In this document: positions 8,877-18,935 of the stretch, one piece after another | Numbering within the stretch: the first letter of the stretch is position 1 | Layout of the letters: the number at the start of each line of letters is the position of its first letter | Source: an uncultured Paracoccaceae bacterium | GTDB taxonomy: Bacteria > Pseudomonadota > Alphaproteobacteria > Rhodobacterales > Rhodobacteraceae | NCBI GenBank assembly: GCA_913060475.1 | Contig: CAJXSD010000019.1 | Span: 1 to 48,479, forward strand | DNA length: 48,479 nucleotides | Direction of reading: 5' to 3' | The notes under the pieces: model-generated | Database searches by the model: none | Seen by the model: only the letters and a program-made list of their open reading frames with translations | What the model was told of the DNA's origin: nothing | Made by a program: the position numbers and the translations under genes

Positions 8877-10340
8877 TTATGTTCGGGCCAACTTGGCGTC
8901 ATCCAATGCGATGACGGTGTCGACCAAAACAGAATTGTCGCCTCTGTCGCGTGCCGATTTTTCGGCTGCATCGCGCAGAGATTTTGCCGCGGAAATGCGG
9001 GTTAAAATGGGATGGCGGGCAACGATTTTATCCAACATCGCTTGCGCCTCGGGGTCCCATGGTAATGTCGTTGCGGTTTCTGTCGGGGTTGCGGGCCCTG
9101 CATCCATTTCACTGCCCAATGGCAGGATGTGGAACAATGCGTCGAACAACCCGTTGCAGATTTCCTGGATCAAATAGGTGGCGCCTGCATATCCCATCAT
9201 CGGGGTCCCTGTGGCCCGCCGAATGGCGGCACCGGGGAATGATGCGGGGATGAACGACGGTTTGGGACCATGCCCGCCCGATTGTTCCGCCATATAAATT
9301 TTTTCGTTGATTGACCCAAACACGATCAGGGGGCGTGTTTGTTCCATCAAATTGCGAATTTCCATCGCATTGGTTTTTGTCCCCGCCGTGCGCGCCACCG
9401 CAAAGGCGCAGGGCAGACCCATTTCGGTTTCCAGAAAATACCGAATGCCGCGGGCATAGGTTTCATTGGCCACAATCGCGAAATTCGACGTGGTAAAGAA
9501 ATCTTGCGTCACCGACCGCCACAAATCCCACAGGGGTTTCAGCGTCGAATGTTTTTCCGTTTCGATGAAATCCGTTGGATCCAATCCCAACAGGTCACCT
9601 AATTTGGTCAGAAACTTGGTCGTGCTGTCCATACCGATAGGGGCCTGCAGATATGGTTTGCCCAAAACTTCGCACAGGCCACGCCCGAATTCGCGGTACA
9701 TACAAATGTTGACATCTGCATTCACCAGCTGACGCATTTCCGCGACATGTGTACCCAGTGGCATAACCATGTTGACCTCGGCACCGATGCCTTCGACCAG
9801 ACGGCGAATTTCTGCCAGATCGCTGGGCATATTAAAGGTGCCATACATGGGGCCCAGAATGTTGACGCGGGGTTTTGCGCCCGCCTCGCGCTTTGCCTCG
9901 GGGGGCATGCGGCCCTTGGTCATGCCGAATTCGGTAAACAGCCATGTCATGGCGCGATCGGCGGCTTGCCACTGATCTTCGTCGATGGTGCGGGGCAGAA
10001 ACCGTTGGATGTTGGTGCCTTGGGGCGTCACGCCACCCCCGATCATTTCGGCAATCGATCCCGTGACCACAACCGCGGGCAAGGCTGGATCCAATGTGTC
10101 CCATGCGCGTTTCATCGCGCCCTCGGTCCCGTCGCGGCCCAGTTCCTCTTCTCCTAAGCCTGTGACAACGATGGGCAATTCATGAGGAGGAAGGGCGTCG
10201 GTATAATGCAGCACCGAGGTCACAGGCAGGTTTTCGCAGCCAACAGGCCCGTCTATGACGACCTGAATGCCTTTGGTCGCGCAGAATGCATAAACTGCGC
10301 CCCAATATCCTCCGGCTCTGTCGTGGTCATAGACTAACAT
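8877..10340 (-). CDS. bchZ: Chlorophyllide a reductase subunit Z
   Basis: BchZ pairs with BchY as the catalytic nitrogenase-like component of chlorophyllide a oxidoreductase (COR), which reduces ring B on the way to bacteriochlorophyll a. I chose the ATG starting [19 protein letters not shown], 2 bp after the bchY stop, giving 487 residues; the longer open frame reads back into bchY. The N-terminal region contains [19 protein letters not shown], a conserved cysteine segment of this family. It is the last bch gene before pufQ in the bchCXYZ-puf superoperon. Confidence 0.97.
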   Translation of the reverse strand: MLVYDHDRAGGYWGAVYAFCATKGIQVVIDGPVGCENLPVTSVLHYTDALPPHELPIVVTGLGEEELGRDGTEGAMKRAWDTLDPALPAVVVTGSIAEMIGGGVTPQGTNIQRFLPRTIDEDQWQAADRAMTWLFTEFGMTKGRMPPEAKREAGAKPRVNILGPMYGTFNMPSDLAEIRRLVEGIGAEVNMVMPLGTHVAEMRQLVNADVNICMYREFGRGLCEVLGKPYLQAPIGMDSTTKFLTKLGDLLGLDPTDFIETEKHSTLKPLWDLWRSVTQDFFTTSNFAIVANETYARGIRYFLETEMGLPCAFAVARTAGTKTNAMEIRNLMEQTRPLIVFGSINEKIYMAEQSGGHGPKPSFIPASFPGAAIRRATGTPMMGYAGATYLIQEICNGLFDALFHILPLGSEMDAGPATPTETATTLPWDPEAQAMLDKIVARHPILTRISAAKSLRDAAEKSARDRGDNSVLVDTVIALDDAKLART

Positions 10341-10342
10341 TT

Positions 10343-11902
10343 CTAAATCATCTCCTGCGCTTTGGCGGCGCGTGCGGCTTTGTCCAATTTTTTCTGATGT
10401 GTGGCGCGGAATTGTGGTTGCAGGTTGGGTTTGCCTTCCCACAGGCCGGCGGTATCCCCCGTGCCAACACCGCTGAAAAAGCTGTGCATTTTCGACATGC
10501 GGTCAGAATTTGCGATGGCTGAATTGACGACGGCGGTCAGGCTGCCGGCACCCGCTGGCCCAATCAGGGGACGTGCGGAAATCAGGTTGGTGAAATACAG
10601 GCCAGGGGTCTGGTTTTCCTTGGCCTTTTGCACAACCGGTGTCGTTCCAATTGCCAAATCCGGTTCGAAATGGTCCAGCGCGGCTAGGTCATCCTCAAGC
10701 GATGCGCGGAATTTTACGGCGACGCCCTTTGCGGTCAACCACTCAAAATCTGCTTGAGATTGTGGCGTTTTGGGGCAGGCTGTCCCGACATAGGGTACAT
10801 CTGCGCCGCTTTCGATCAACAGGCGCGCGACCAGCAGTTCTGATCCTTCGTATCCTGACAGGGTAATGCGTCCGTTGATTTTGTTCTGGGCCAAGGCCCC
10901 TTGGATCGCGGGGATAAAGGCATTTTTCGCCGCATCCACCTGTGCCCGTGGCAGGCCGAATACATCGCCCACGCTGTCATACCATGCGGCTGTGCCCTCG
11001 GCACCGACTGGGGCGCTGCCAATGATCGGACGACCCGCAGATTCGAAAACCCGTGTTGTTGCGGTGTAAAACGGATGAACGGCGGCCACGGCGGCACAAT
11101 CAAGTGCGGCATATAATTCGCGCCATTCACGGGTGGGCACGGTTGGCCCAGCCTCTAGCCCCAGTGGCCCCAGCATCGCCCCCAGCATCACGGGATCGGC
11201 GGGGAACATTTCGCCCAGCAATGCCAATGCAGGCTTGCCGGACCGTGCGCGACTGGGGGCTTTGACCGGGCCTGATTTTGCTTCTTCCATCGCGTATTTC
11301 AGCATGGCAGATGCCAGTACATCCTTGGCCTCGGCATGGGTGGGAACGCCAAATCCGGGCACATCAATGCCGATAATGCGGACGCCATTGATTTCCTTGG
11401 GCAGCAATTGCAGCGGCACGCCACTGGCCGAGGGCACGCATAGGTTGGTAATGACAATCGCGTCATAGGCATCTGGATCGGCCAGATCATGGGCGGCGGC
11501 CACGATATCTTCGAACAACTGTCCGGTGACCAAGGTTTCTGAATCAAAGGGCACATATCCAACGGACCGGCGCGCGCCATAGAAATGGCTGACGAAACTT
11601 AGCCCATAAACACAGCAGGCGGATCCCGATAAAACGGTGGCCACACGCCGCATCCGCAGGCCGACGCGCAATGATCCAAAGGCAGGGCACATGGATTGCG
11701 GTTTGTCATGGGGTCCCTGCGGATAGTCGCGGGCAAACTGTTCCAACATTTCGCTGTTGTTGGCCTGTGTGCCGCTGGCCTTGCGCAGATCAACGGATCC
11801 ACAGCCGCCACTCGGCGCCGGTGTGGGCGATGTGTCAGCCGCTGGCTCAGGGGCGATGATTGGAACATCAGCCGCGTTGTCGTATGTGATTTCGCGCCCC
11901 AT
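10343..11902 (-). CDS. bchY: Chlorophyllide a reductase subunit Y
   Basis: BchY is the partner of BchZ in COR, a nitrogenase NifD/NifK relative that binds an iron-sulfur cluster. The 519-residue protein has an N-terminal Pro/Ala-rich tail, a cysteine-bearing region ([13 protein letters not shown]) and [22 protein letters not shown]. Two bases separate it from both bchX upstream and bchZ downstream, a tight operon. Confidence 0.96.
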   Translation of the reverse strand: MGREITYDNAADVPIIAPEPAADTSPTPAPSGGCGSVDLRKASGTQANNSEMLEQFARDYPQGPHDKPQSMCPAFGSLRVGLRMRRVATVLSGSACCVYGLSFVSHFYGARRSVGYVPFDSETLVTGQLFEDIVAAAHDLADPDAYDAIVITNLCVPSASGVPLQLLPKEINGVRIIGIDVPGFGVPTHAEAKDVLASAMLKYAMEEAKSGPVKAPSRARSGKPALALLGEMFPADPVMLGAMLGPLGLEAGPTVPTREWRELYAALDCAAVAAVHPFYTATTRVFESAGRPIIGSAPVGAEGTAAWYDSVGDVFGLPRAQVDAAKNAFIPAIQGALAQNKINGRITLSGYEGSELLVARLLIESGADVPYVGTACPKTPQSQADFEWLTAKGVAVKFRASLEDDLAALDHFEPDLAIGTTPVVQKAKENQTPGLYFTNLISARPLIGPAGAGSLTAVVNSAIANSDRMSKMHSFFSGVGTGDTAGLWEGKPNLQPQFRATHQKKLDKAARAAKAQEMI

Positions 11903-11904
11903 TC

Positions 11905-12912
11905 CTAAACCTCGTCATAAATGATTTCTAGGGACGGTTTGGGTGCGGATTTTGATCCGCGCATATCGGCATCCGTGGCGGGGACCAGAACAAAATCGCC
12001 GCCGGTATCTTTGCTGTCGAACAGGTTCAATAAACCGTCTTGGTCCAATGGGGTGGGGCGAATGGGCGGTGCTGTCATGACCGCTTGGGCCAGTTCCTGA
12101 AACAGCGGGCCCCATGGCCCGGATTTGCTGCCAACAATCTGATAGTTCGCCGATTTTTTACGCAGATCATCATTTTGCGGGATCGACGCCAGAACGGGAA
12201 TGTCCGCCGCCTTGGCAAAGGCCGCCGCTTCGCCCGTGCCATCATCTTTGTTGATGACCAAACCAGCAACACCCACATTGCCGCCCAATTTGCGGAAATA
12301 TTCGACGGCCGAACAGACGTTGTTGGCGACATACAGCGATTGCAGATCGTTTGATCCGACCAGGATCACCTTTTGCGCCATATCGCGGGCGATGGGCAGG
12401 CCAAATCCGCCACAGACAACATCGCCCAGGAAATCCAACAGGACATAGTCAAAGTCCCAATCATGGAACCCTAGTTTTTCCAGCAATTCAAACCCGTGAA
12501 TGATGCCACGTCCACCGCAACCGCGGCCGACCTCGGGTCCGCCCAGTTCCATGGCGAACACCCCGCCACGTTTGAAACAGACATCGCCAATTTCCACCTG
12601 TTCGCCCGACAATTTTTTGCGGGTGGATGTTTCGATGATGGTTGGGCAGGCTTTGCCACCAAACAACAGCGATGTGGTGTCAGATTTCGGATCGCACCCG
12701 ATCAACAACACGCGTTTGCCCATTTCGGCCAACATGTGTGATAGATTCGCCAGCGTAAAGGATTTGCCGATCCCCCCTTTGCCATAAATCGCGATGATTT
12801 GCGTTTTGCTGGTGGGTTCGGATTGTTCCGCAATCACATCGGCCAAATCGGTGTTCGCCTCATCGCGCAACCGGTCGGAATAGCTGGTCAGGTTGGGTAC
12901 ATCATCTTTCAT
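11905..12912 (-). CDS. bchX: Chlorophyllide a reductase iron protein X
   Basis: BchX is the NifH-like ATPase that donates electrons to BchYZ. In its 335 residues are a Walker A motif GKGGIGKS at 44-51, and two cysteine regions of the NifH type (around GRGCGGRGI and [10 protein letters not shown]) that would ligate the [4Fe-4S] cluster between two subunits. It is longer than BchL at the N-terminus, as usual for BchX. It overlaps the bchC stop by 4 bp (ATGA). Confidence 0.97.
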   Translation of the reverse strand: MKDDVPNLTSYSDRLRDEANTDLADVIAEQSEPTSKTQIIAIYGKGGIGKSFTLANLSHMLAEMGKRVLLIGCDPKSDTTSLLFGGKACPTIIETSTRKKLSGEQVEIGDVCFKRGGVFAMELGGPEVGRGCGGRGIIHGFELLEKLGFHDWDFDYVLLDFLGDVVCGGFGLPIARDMAQKVILVGSNDLQSLYVANNVCSAVEYFRKLGGNVGVAGLVINKDDGTGEAAAFAKAADIPVLASIPQNDDLRKKSANYQIVGSKSGPWGPLFQELAQAVMTAPPIRPTPLDQDGLLNLFDSKDTGGDFVLVPATDADMRGSKSAPKPSLEIIYDEV

Positions 12913-13853
12913 GCGACATCTTTCCAGTCTAGGGCCATTTTAAGGCAGGATTTATCCGTGAATGCGGTTTCATAGGCATGGGCCGCTTGGGCAGCCTGTG
13001 CGCGGTGGGTGATCAACCCGTCCAGCGATAATGCGCCGGCGTCGACCAAGGCTTGGGTCGCAGTTAGGTCCGATTTGGTCCATTCGGCGGCAATGCGAAC
13101 CCGTGCCTCTTTCATAAAGGCGGGGGCGAAATTGAATCCGATGCGGTTTGGATAAAACCCTGCCAACACCAATTCGCCCCCCTTGGATAGGCGCGCGATC
13201 AGTTGATCTACAATGTCGCCCTGCCCCGAGGCATCATAGATGTGTTTATAGGATGCATTCCCGTCATCATTGGGGTGTATCACGCGATAGGCCCCGTTCG
13301 CGCCATCGCGTCGGGTTTCATCGATGTCCCACACGGTTGGGGGTGGGCCCCCTGCCGCAATGGTCAACCGCGCCAGCAGCCGACCGACCACGCCATGGCC
13401 AACGATCAAATCGGGCAGGCCTGTGTTCACGCCCGCCAACGCATGACGCGCCGTCGCGGCCAAAGCATAAAGCGCGCCGGTATCCCCCATGGCTTTGTCG
13501 ATTTTTAACACCCGATCATGGGACGTAATCAAATGGCGCGACGCTGCGCCAAAAAGGCCAAAGGCGTCTTGGTAACAATTCGCACCGGGCACAAACACAT
13601 AGTCGCCCACGTGATATGGGGTGATTCCACGGGTTTCAACAATTTCGCCCATCGCCTCATACCCAGGGATCAGCGGATATCCCATGCCGGGAAAGGGGGG
13701 CATTGTGCCGGACCAGAACAGATTTTCGGTGCCTGTCGAAATTGCGGAATGTTCAACGCGGACAACAACTTGGCCATCCACAGGGTTGGTCAAAGTTGCA
13801 TGGGACAATGACAGGGTTTTTGCGCCTGTTAACACTATGGCGTGTGTGTCCAT
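12909..13853 (-). CDS. bchC: Bacteriochlorophyllide C3-hydroxyethyl dehydrogenase
   Basis: BchC oxidises the C3 hydroxyethyl group of the bacteriochlorophyllide to acetyl. It is a zinc-type medium-chain dehydrogenase relative of 314 residues with the [18 protein letters not shown] stretch near residue 55 and a nucleotide-binding region around [21 protein letters not shown]. It is the first gene of bchCXYZ-puf and lies behind two PpsR palindromes. Transcription from crtEF could also read through into it. Confidence 0.95.
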   Translation of the reverse strand: MDTHAIVLTGAKTLSLSHATLTNPVDGQVVVRVEHSAISTGTENLFWSGTMPPFPGMGYPLIPGYEAMGEIVETRGITPYHVGDYVFVPGANCYQDAFGLFGAASRHLITSHDRVLKIDKAMGDTGALYALAATARHALAGVNTGLPDLIVGHGVVGRLLARLTIAAGGPPPTVWDIDETRRDGANGAYRVIHPNDDGNASYKHIYDASGQGDIVDQLIARLSKGGELVLAGFYPNRIGFNFAPAFMKEARVRIAAEWTKSDLTATQALVDAGALSLDGLITHRAQAAQAAHAYETAFTDKSCLKMALDWKDVA

Positions 13854-13896
13854 TTTGGACCCCCTTTCATCCTCCGGCTGTTGTTTATTTTCTTTA

Positions 13897-13914
13897 TGTC
13901 AGTTTAACGTTACA
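13897..13914. promoter_or_regulatory. PpsR/CrtJ operator, bchC promoter site 1
   Basis: A perfect TGT-N12-ACA palindrome (TGTCAGTTTAACGTTACA). It covers the proposed -10 element of bchC (TAAACT on the minus strand, 13901-13906). The repressor gene ppsR is in this cluster. Confidence 0.85.
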
Positions 13915-13922
13915 CACTTAAC

Positions 13923-13940
13923 TGTCAATTTATTTTGACA
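13923..13940. promoter_or_regulatory. PpsR/CrtJ operator, bchC promoter site 2, with -35
   Basis: The palindrome TGTCAATTTATTTTGACA matches TGT-N12-ACA with extended TGTCA/TGACA arms. Its bchC-proximal arm reads TTGACA on the minus strand (13923-13928), a consensus -35 that lies 16 bp from the -10-like TAAACT. It is 8 bp from site 1, the same spacing known for the cooperative CrtJ pair at Rhodobacter capsulatus bchC. Confidence 0.88.
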
Positions 13941-13951
13941 GTTGTCGGGAA

Positions 13952-15058
13952 TTATTTTTTCCGCGCGGTGATGATTGATGTGACAAATGGGCGATTTCCA
14001 GCGCAAAACTTGATGTCGGAAAATCCAATTTTATTCATTATATCAATAATTTGATCTGAATTTCTGGTTTTGCCCGTTTCCATCGCCAAGGTATAGATCG
14101 CAAAATACACGTCGCCCGCGCGACTGGGGGTTGGCGTGCCCAACATGGGTTCAGAAATTACAATTCGCCCCCCAATCGGTAGAGCTGTGTAAATTTTGGT
14201 TAACAGATTCTGGATGGTTGTATCGCTGTGGTCGTATAAGACGCGGATCACAGAAATAATATCATAGCCAGCGGGAAGGGCATCGGTTTTGAACGACCCC
14301 ACATGCCGGTCGAACGATTCGTCCGGGGATAATTGGGGCACGATGTCGAATACGGCACAGGTCAGGCCCGGGAATTTCTGTGCGACATGGGTCACAAATG
14401 CCCCCGATCCGCCGCCCACATCCAGCCATGATTTGGCAGGTCCAACGTCAAGCCCGTGCAATGTATCATGCGCGACCAGATTTTGGGTGTCGGTCATCAG
14501 TTGCGAATACCGTTTGGCATCGTCGGCCGGTAAATCGGTGCCTTGGGTGAAAACATAGGGCCAGAAACGGGCCAGGTCCGGTTGGGTCAGGCCACGGAAA
14601 AAATCCTGCGGACGCGACAGGTCTTGGTACAGAATTTCGTGATGATCGACCAGCTGCGCCAATCCGGGAACCGCGGCAAAAACGGCGCCCTTGCGGCTGA
14701 GCCGAACGCGGGTTTTGCGGATATGCATCAACCCCAGGGCCGCGCCGGCCCGACACAGGATTTCAATGCGATCCTGCGGGACATCGCACAGATCCGACAG
14801 TTCTGCGAAATCCGCGCTTTGATCGGCCAGGTGGTCGATGATGTGCAGCCGGACCAGCGCCATCAACACTTGGGAATTGATAAACCCCATCATAATGTCA
14901 AACACCGCCTCGCCGTCCTGACGGACCAAGCGTTTTATGATCGGCAGGCGTGACAACCTGTTTTGCAGGGATTGATCCGCGATCAGGTTGAAAATGCGCC
15001 GATCCCACCGATCCCTAAGGCTGGGTTTTCGGCGGGGATATGCGGCGACATCTTTCAC
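13952..15058 (-). CDS. crtF: Hydroxyneurosporene/demethylspheroidene O-methyltransferase
   Basis: CrtF transfers a methyl group from S-adenosylmethionine to the C1 hydroxyl of carotenoids such as demethylspheroidene. The C-terminal part has the methyltransferase motif SWLDVGGGSGAFVTHVAQKF, and an N-terminal helical dimerisation region precedes it. The open frame reaches back into crtE, but a GTG start one base after the crtE stop (TAA-G-GTG) gives 368 residues, near the family length, and fits coupling. No strong ribosome site is visible, so re-initiation after crtE is likely. Confidence 0.92.
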   Translation of the reverse strand: MKDVAAYPRRKPSLRDRWDRRIFNLIADQSLQNRLSRLPIIKRLVRQDGEAVFDIMMGFINSQVLMALVRLHIIDHLADQSADFAELSDLCDVPQDRIEILCRAGAALGLMHIRKTRVRLSRKGAVFAAVPGLAQLVDHHEILYQDLSRPQDFFRGLTQPDLARFWPYVFTQGTDLPADDAKRYSQLMTDTQNLVAHDTLHGLDVGPAKSWLDVGGGSGAFVTHVAQKFPGLTCAVFDIVPQLSPDESFDRHVGSFKTDALPAGYDIISVIRVLYDHSDTTIQNLLTKIYTALPIGGRIVISEPMLGTPTPSRAGDVYFAIYTLAMETGKTRNSDQIIDIMNKIGFSDIKFCAGNRPFVTSIITARKK

Positions 15059-15059
15059 C

Positions 15060-15929
15060 TTAGGCGCGTTGTACGATGTCGGCGGATGGCATAATGCTGT
15101 CAGCCTGCATGCGCACCATTTTCGCCAGCGCCTGTTCGCCTGGGCAGGCCGGGATTGACGCAATCGCGCAGGCCAAAATGTCGTTCAGTTTTTCCATCGC
15201 ACCTGCGACGCCCAATTGGGCAACGGCATTGGGGCGATTATTTATGGCGTCCTGTCCCATGGGTTTGCCCAATTCCGCGGTCGTGCATAGGACGTCGCGC
15301 AAATCATCGGCAACTTGGAATGCTTCGCCGATATAGGCGCCAAGGTCGGACCATTCATCGGCATTTTGCCCCGCTGCAATTGCGCCCATCTGCGTGGCGG
15401 CAATGAACAAGGCACCTGTTTTGGATCGGTGATAGGCGCTAAGGTCAATGTTGGGTTCGCTTTCCCACGCTTGGCCTGCACAAATCCCGTTGGGGGTGCC
15501 GGCGTATTCGGCTAAATGCGCAATCAGGCGGCCGGCACGGTCTGGTGATGTTGTGCAGTGCAGGGCAAGGTGTTCAAACGCTTTGATAATCAAACTATCG
15601 CCTGTCAAAACCGCGATGGGTTCCCCGAATGCACGATGCACCGTTGGCTTGCCGCGACGCATATCCGAATTGTCAAAGCAGGGCAAATCATCATGGACCA
15701 AGCTGGCACAATGAACCAATTCCAAGGCGCAGGCCGCCGCGTCTGTCAAATCGGGCTGGTCATCGCCACAGGCCAGTGCAACTGACAGCAGAATCGTCGG
15801 GCGTATGCGTGCCCCACCCGGAAACACAGCGTATTCCATCGCCTGGGCCAAGGTGTTTGGCATATGCGAATGTCCATCAAACTGGACAGATTTCGCAATT
15901 TCCGCCTGTATTCGCGCGTGAATACCCAT
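15060..15929 (-). CDS. crtE: Geranylgeranyl diphosphate synthase
   Basis: CrtE makes the C20 precursor of both phytoene and the bacteriochlorophyll tail. The 289-residue protein, from the start MGIHARIQAEIAKSVQ, has the first aspartate-rich motif DDLPCFD near residues 80-86 (the bacterial DDxxxxD form) and a second, DDLRD, in the C-terminal half. A GAGGG ribosome site precedes this ATG; the longer frame upstream runs through the PpsR operator and is not favoured. Divergent from crtD. Confidence 0.95.
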   Translation of the reverse strand: MGIHARIQAEIAKSVQFDGHSHMPNTLAQAMEYAVFPGGARIRPTILLSVALACGDDQPDLTDAAACALELVHCASLVHDDLPCFDNSDMRRGKPTVHRAFGEPIAVLTGDSLIIKAFEHLALHCTTSPDRAGRLIAHLAEYAGTPNGICAGQAWESEPNIDLSAYHRSKTGALFIAATQMGAIAAGQNADEWSDLGAYIGEAFQVADDLRDVLCTTAELGKPMGQDAINNRPNAVAQLGVAGAMEKLNDILACAIASIPACPGEQALAKMVRMQADSIMPSADIVQRA

Positions 15930-15964
15930 TTTAACCCTCGATTCAGTAAAATTTTCGCGGCATA

Positions 15965-15982
15965 TGTAAATAAAACTGGACA
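15965..15982. promoter_or_regulatory. PpsR/CrtJ operator between crtE and crtD
   Basis: TGTAAATAAAACTGGACA fits TGT-N12-ACA in the 83-bp divergent spacer. A second TGTCAAAT half-site lies at 15996 but its expected ACA arm is absent, so this region has one perfect and at most one half operator. Confidence 0.75.
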
Positions 15983-16012
15983 TAAACTGCGTTTCTGTCA
16001 AATATTTTATTT

Positions 16013-17566
16013 ATGAATATTTCAGTCATGCGATATCGACAGGGCAAAGATGTGGTTGTCATAGGCGCCGGAATGGCCGGTCTGGCCGCCGCGTTAGAGC
16101 TGTCCCATTTGGGGTATCGCGTACGCGTCATCGAACAGGCCAGCGCCCCGGGCGGGAAAATACGTCAGGTGCCATCGATGGCGGGGCCCGTTGATATCGG
16201 GCCTACGGTTTTGACCCTGGTCCATGTCTTTCGCGATTTGTTTGATACGGTTGGTGAAAATCTAGACGACTATATCGATCTGGTGCGGCAGAAAATATTG
16301 GTGCGCCATTGGTGGTCGGATGGAACGTCGCTGGATTTATTCGATCGCCACGATTCGAATTTGGATGCAATCCAGGATGTGTTCGGGTCTGTGGCGCGGC
16401 AAGAATACGCGAAATTTCACCGCGAAACCGCGGATTTGTTCGACGCTTTTGACGCGCCGATGATGCGCAATCCTGAACCGACCTTGGGGTCGATGAACCG
16501 CGTGGTTTTGCAGCAACCTTCGTTGATTAAAAAAATGCGACCCCATCAGACATTGGCAGGCTATCTGTCTGGTCAGTTTTCAAATCCCAAGTTGGGTCAG
16601 TTGTTTGGCAGATACGCCACCTATGTCGGGGGATCGCCGCTGGCATCGCCTGCGATGTTGGGACTGGTCTGGCAGGCCGAGGCGCGTGGCGTTTGGGCCA
16701 TCCGGGGCGGTATGGGGAAATTGGCCCGTACCATCGAACAACTGGCCGTGAACCGTGGGGCTCATTTCAGCTATGATACGCAGGTTGAACGACTGGATGT
16801 TCACAATGACAAAGTGCGCGGTGTCTATCTGGATAATGGGGAATATATCGCCGCCAATTTTGTGGTGTTCAACGGCGACCCTCAGGCCTTGGCCTTGGGG
16901 CATTTGGGGACAGGCGGCACGCCGGCCGTCCCTGGTTCCCAGCGGACTATGGCGCGGTCGTTATCTGCCTATGTTTGGGGATTTGCCGCGAAATATTCCG
17001 GACCTGATTTGATCCATCACAATGTTTTTTTTGCCGATGAAACCAATTCCGAATTTCGCGATATCAAGCGCGGCATTTTCCCAACGGATCCAACGGTTTA
17101 CATCTGCGCACAAGATCGTGGAAAAAATATGTCCTATCCGGATACTGAACGGTTCGAAATGATCGTGAACGCGGCCCCCGCGTCACAGATGGCCCCTAGT
17201 CAAGAGGATTTTTCACAATGCAACGACAAAGTCCTAAACCGTTTGGCCAAATTCGGGATCACGTTCCAAACCCAGTTCGAAACGCGCAATCTGACAACAC
17301 CGCGGCAGTTCGCGGCACGTTTTCCCGGCTCGGACGGGTCGCTTTACGGGCCCAGCCCGTCGGGGATGCTGTCTGCCCTGAAAAAACCGAAAACCCAATC
17401 GCCGATCGCGGGCCTATATCTGGTGGGCGGCGGGGTCCATCCGGGGGCGGGGGTGCCGATGGTCACGCTTTGCGCACGGCACGCGGTCGCCAAGATCACG
17501 GGCGCCCCAATTTCAACATCGATGTCCCGCCAAACGGTTACGCCTGGTGGTATGTCGACGGCATAG
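16013..17566 (+). CDS. crtD: Methoxy/hydroxyneurosporene desaturase
   Basis: CrtD introduces the C3,4 double bond in hydroxylated acyclic carotenoids. Near the N-terminus is the FAD-binding Rossmann motif VVVIGAGMAGLAAALELSHL, and at the C-terminus the dinucleotide motif GLYLVGGGVHPGAGVPMV typical of CrtI-type desaturases. It is called crtD rather than crtI because it is divergent from crtE, is followed by crtC, and a second desaturase is paired with crtB. The start may be this ATG or the one at 16028; neither has a clear ribosome site. The 3' end overlaps crtC. Confidence 0.9.
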   Translation: MNISVMRYRQGKDVVVIGAGMAGLAAALELSHLGYRVRVIEQASAPGGKIRQVPSMAGPVDIGPTVLTLVHVFRDLFDTVGENLDDYIDLVRQKILVRHWWSDGTSLDLFDRHDSNLDAIQDVFGSVARQEYAKFHRETADLFDAFDAPMMRNPEPTLGSMNRVVLQQPSLIKKMRPHQTLAGYLSGQFSNPKLGQLFGRYATYVGGSPLASPAMLGLVWQAEARGVWAIRGGMGKLARTIEQLAVNRGAHFSYDTQVERLDVHNDKVRGVYLDNGEYIAANFVVFNGDPQALALGHLGTGGTPAVPGSQRTMARSLSAYVWGFAAKYSGPDLIHHNVFFADETNSEFRDIKRGIFPTDPTVYICAQDRGKNMSYPDTERFEMIVNAAPASQMAPSQEDFSQCNDKVLNRLAKFGITFQTQFETRNLTTPRQFAARFPGSDGSLYGPSPSGMLSALKKPKTQSPIAGLYLVGGGVHPGAGVPMVTLCARHAVAKITGAPISTSMSRQTVTPGGMSTA

Positions 17567-18450
17567 ACCCGGTTTCAGGGCGGGCCATTTCCATTATCGC
17601 GTTTATCGGGTCGGTATTTTCGCCGTGGTATCGGTGGTCGGGGCGCAAATCGCCACAAAATCATGTGTGTTTGAATGTGGCGACCTATGGTCCGGGGGGG
17701 CGGTTTACGATGACCGACCGTGGGCATACGGCGCTGCATCAGACCGCAGATACATTAACATTGGGGCCATCGTCGGTTCATTGGGATGACGCGCGTCAGG
17801 AATTGCGCATCGATATCAACGAAATCAGCAGTCTGCCCTTGGTGTCGCGGATTCAGGGGACCGTTACCATCCGCCCCAAGGGGATGACCGATGTTGAACT
17901 GGCCCTGACCCCGACGGGCACCCATGTTTGGCGACCCTTTGCCCCGAACAGCGACATATATGTCGATCTGGATCGGCCCGGTTGGCAATGGCAAGGGCAT
18001 GGATATTTCGATGCAAATTTCGGCACCCGCGCGTTAGAGCAGGATTTTGATTACTGGACATGGGGGCGGTTTCCCGTGTCATCGGGGACCAAGTGTTTTT
18101 ACGATCTGACCTATCGCGATGGAACATCGGCCGCCTATGCAGTGGATTGTGATCTGGATGGGCAGGTGCGTCTGTCCGACACTGCGCCCGATGCGGTGAA
18201 ATTTTCGCGCAGTGGCTGGATGGTCAAACGTGAAACCCGCTGCGATGCGGGGGCAAAGCCCAAACAAATCCAAAGTTTGCTGGACGCGCCATTTTACAGC
18301 CGTGCCGAGGTTCAGACCACGTTGGACGGCCAAACCAGCCAAGGTGTGTTTGAGGCACTGGATTTAACGCGGTTTCGCAATCCGATTGTTTTGGCCATGT
18401 TGGCGGTGCGCGTTCCGCGCCGTGCAGCATGGCGATTTTCAGGCGATTAG
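17470..18450 (+). CDS. crtC: Acyclic carotenoid 1,2-hydratase
   Basis: CrtC adds water across the terminal double bond of neurosporene- or lycopene-type carotenoids. The signature stretch GYAWWYVDG followed by IAFIGSVFSPWYRWSGRK and later NVATYGPGGRFTMTDRG is clear. The start is the uncertain part: the frame is open from an ATG at 17218, but that would overlap crtD by 349 bp and encode non-conserved sequence. The only initiator-like codon close to the conserved region is TTG at 17470 (326 residues, 97-bp overlap with crtD). It ends convergently with a 4-bp overlap of tspO. Confidence 0.88.
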   Translation: MRTARGRQDHGRPNFNIDVPPNGYAWWYVDGIDPVSGRAISIIAFIGSVFSPWYRWSGRKSPQNHVCLNVATYGPGGRFTMTDRGHTALHQTADTLTLGPSSVHWDDARQELRIDINEISSLPLVSRIQGTVTIRPKGMTDVELALTPTGTHVWRPFAPNSDIYVDLDRPGWQWQGHGYFDANFGTRALEQDFDYWTWGRFPVSSGTKCFYDLTYRDGTSAAYAVDCDLDGQVRLSDTAPDAVKFSRSGWMVKRETRCDAGAKPKQIQSLLDAPFYSRAEVQTTLDGQTSQGVFEALDLTRFRNPIVLAMLAVRVPRRAAWRFSGD

Positions 18451-18905
18451 GCCGCGTCAGGATTGCGTTTGATCAGGCTGGCATTCAATGCGCCCGCGAT
18501 GCTGACCCAAATGACATAGGGCACCATCACAAGACCCGCGATCCAATCGACCGACCACATGGCCACTGTCATTGCAAATACGCTGATCCATAGGGCCGAT
18601 AGCACGATCAACCCCGCCTTCATCCGGCGCAGGCCAAAAAATACGGGCGTCCAAAGTGTGTTGAACGCAATTTGCATTGCCCATAACGCCAGCGCGATTT
18701 CGCCACCATCTTGGGGGGCGACACGCGCACCGGCATAGGCCATCAAGACATACAACGTGGTCCAGACCACAGGAAACATCCAATTGCGCGGTGTCCACGA
18801 TGGTTTATCCAGCTGCGCATACCACGCACCTGTCGGGAACAACGCCCCGGTGGCCCCCGCGCCAAAGCTGGCGATTAACAGTATAAAGAAAATTGTCCAA
18901 TCCAT
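18447..18905 (-). CDS. tspO: TspO/MBR tryptophan-rich sensory protein
   Basis: A 152-residue membrane protein with five hydrophobic helices and many tryptophans. The family signature is seen in KPSWTPRNWMFPVVWTTLY and in the AFNTLWTPVFFGLRRM region. In Rhodobacter sphaeroides TspO (once crtK) is an outer-membrane tetrapyrrole-binding protein that lowers expression of photosynthesis genes in oxygen. It lies 30 bp downstream of crtB on the same strand, as in Rhodobacter, with an AGGACGT ribosome site. Confidence 0.94.
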   Translation of the reverse strand: MDWTIFFILLIASFGAGATGALFPTGAWYAQLDKPSWTPRNWMFPVVWTTLYVLMAYAGARVAPQDGGEIALALWAMQIAFNTLWTPVFFGLRRMKAGLIVLSALWISVFAMTVAMWSVDWIAGLVMVPYVIWVSIAGALNASLIKRNPDAA

Positions 18906-18935
18906 ACGTCCTACCTAGACAGTTTTGGGATAGGG

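Noticed and set aside
17218-17469. An ATG at 17218 that would extend crtC by 84 codons
   Set aside because: The stretch lies wholly inside crtD in another frame, is glycine/arginine-rich and non-conserved, and would make CrtC much longer than the family.
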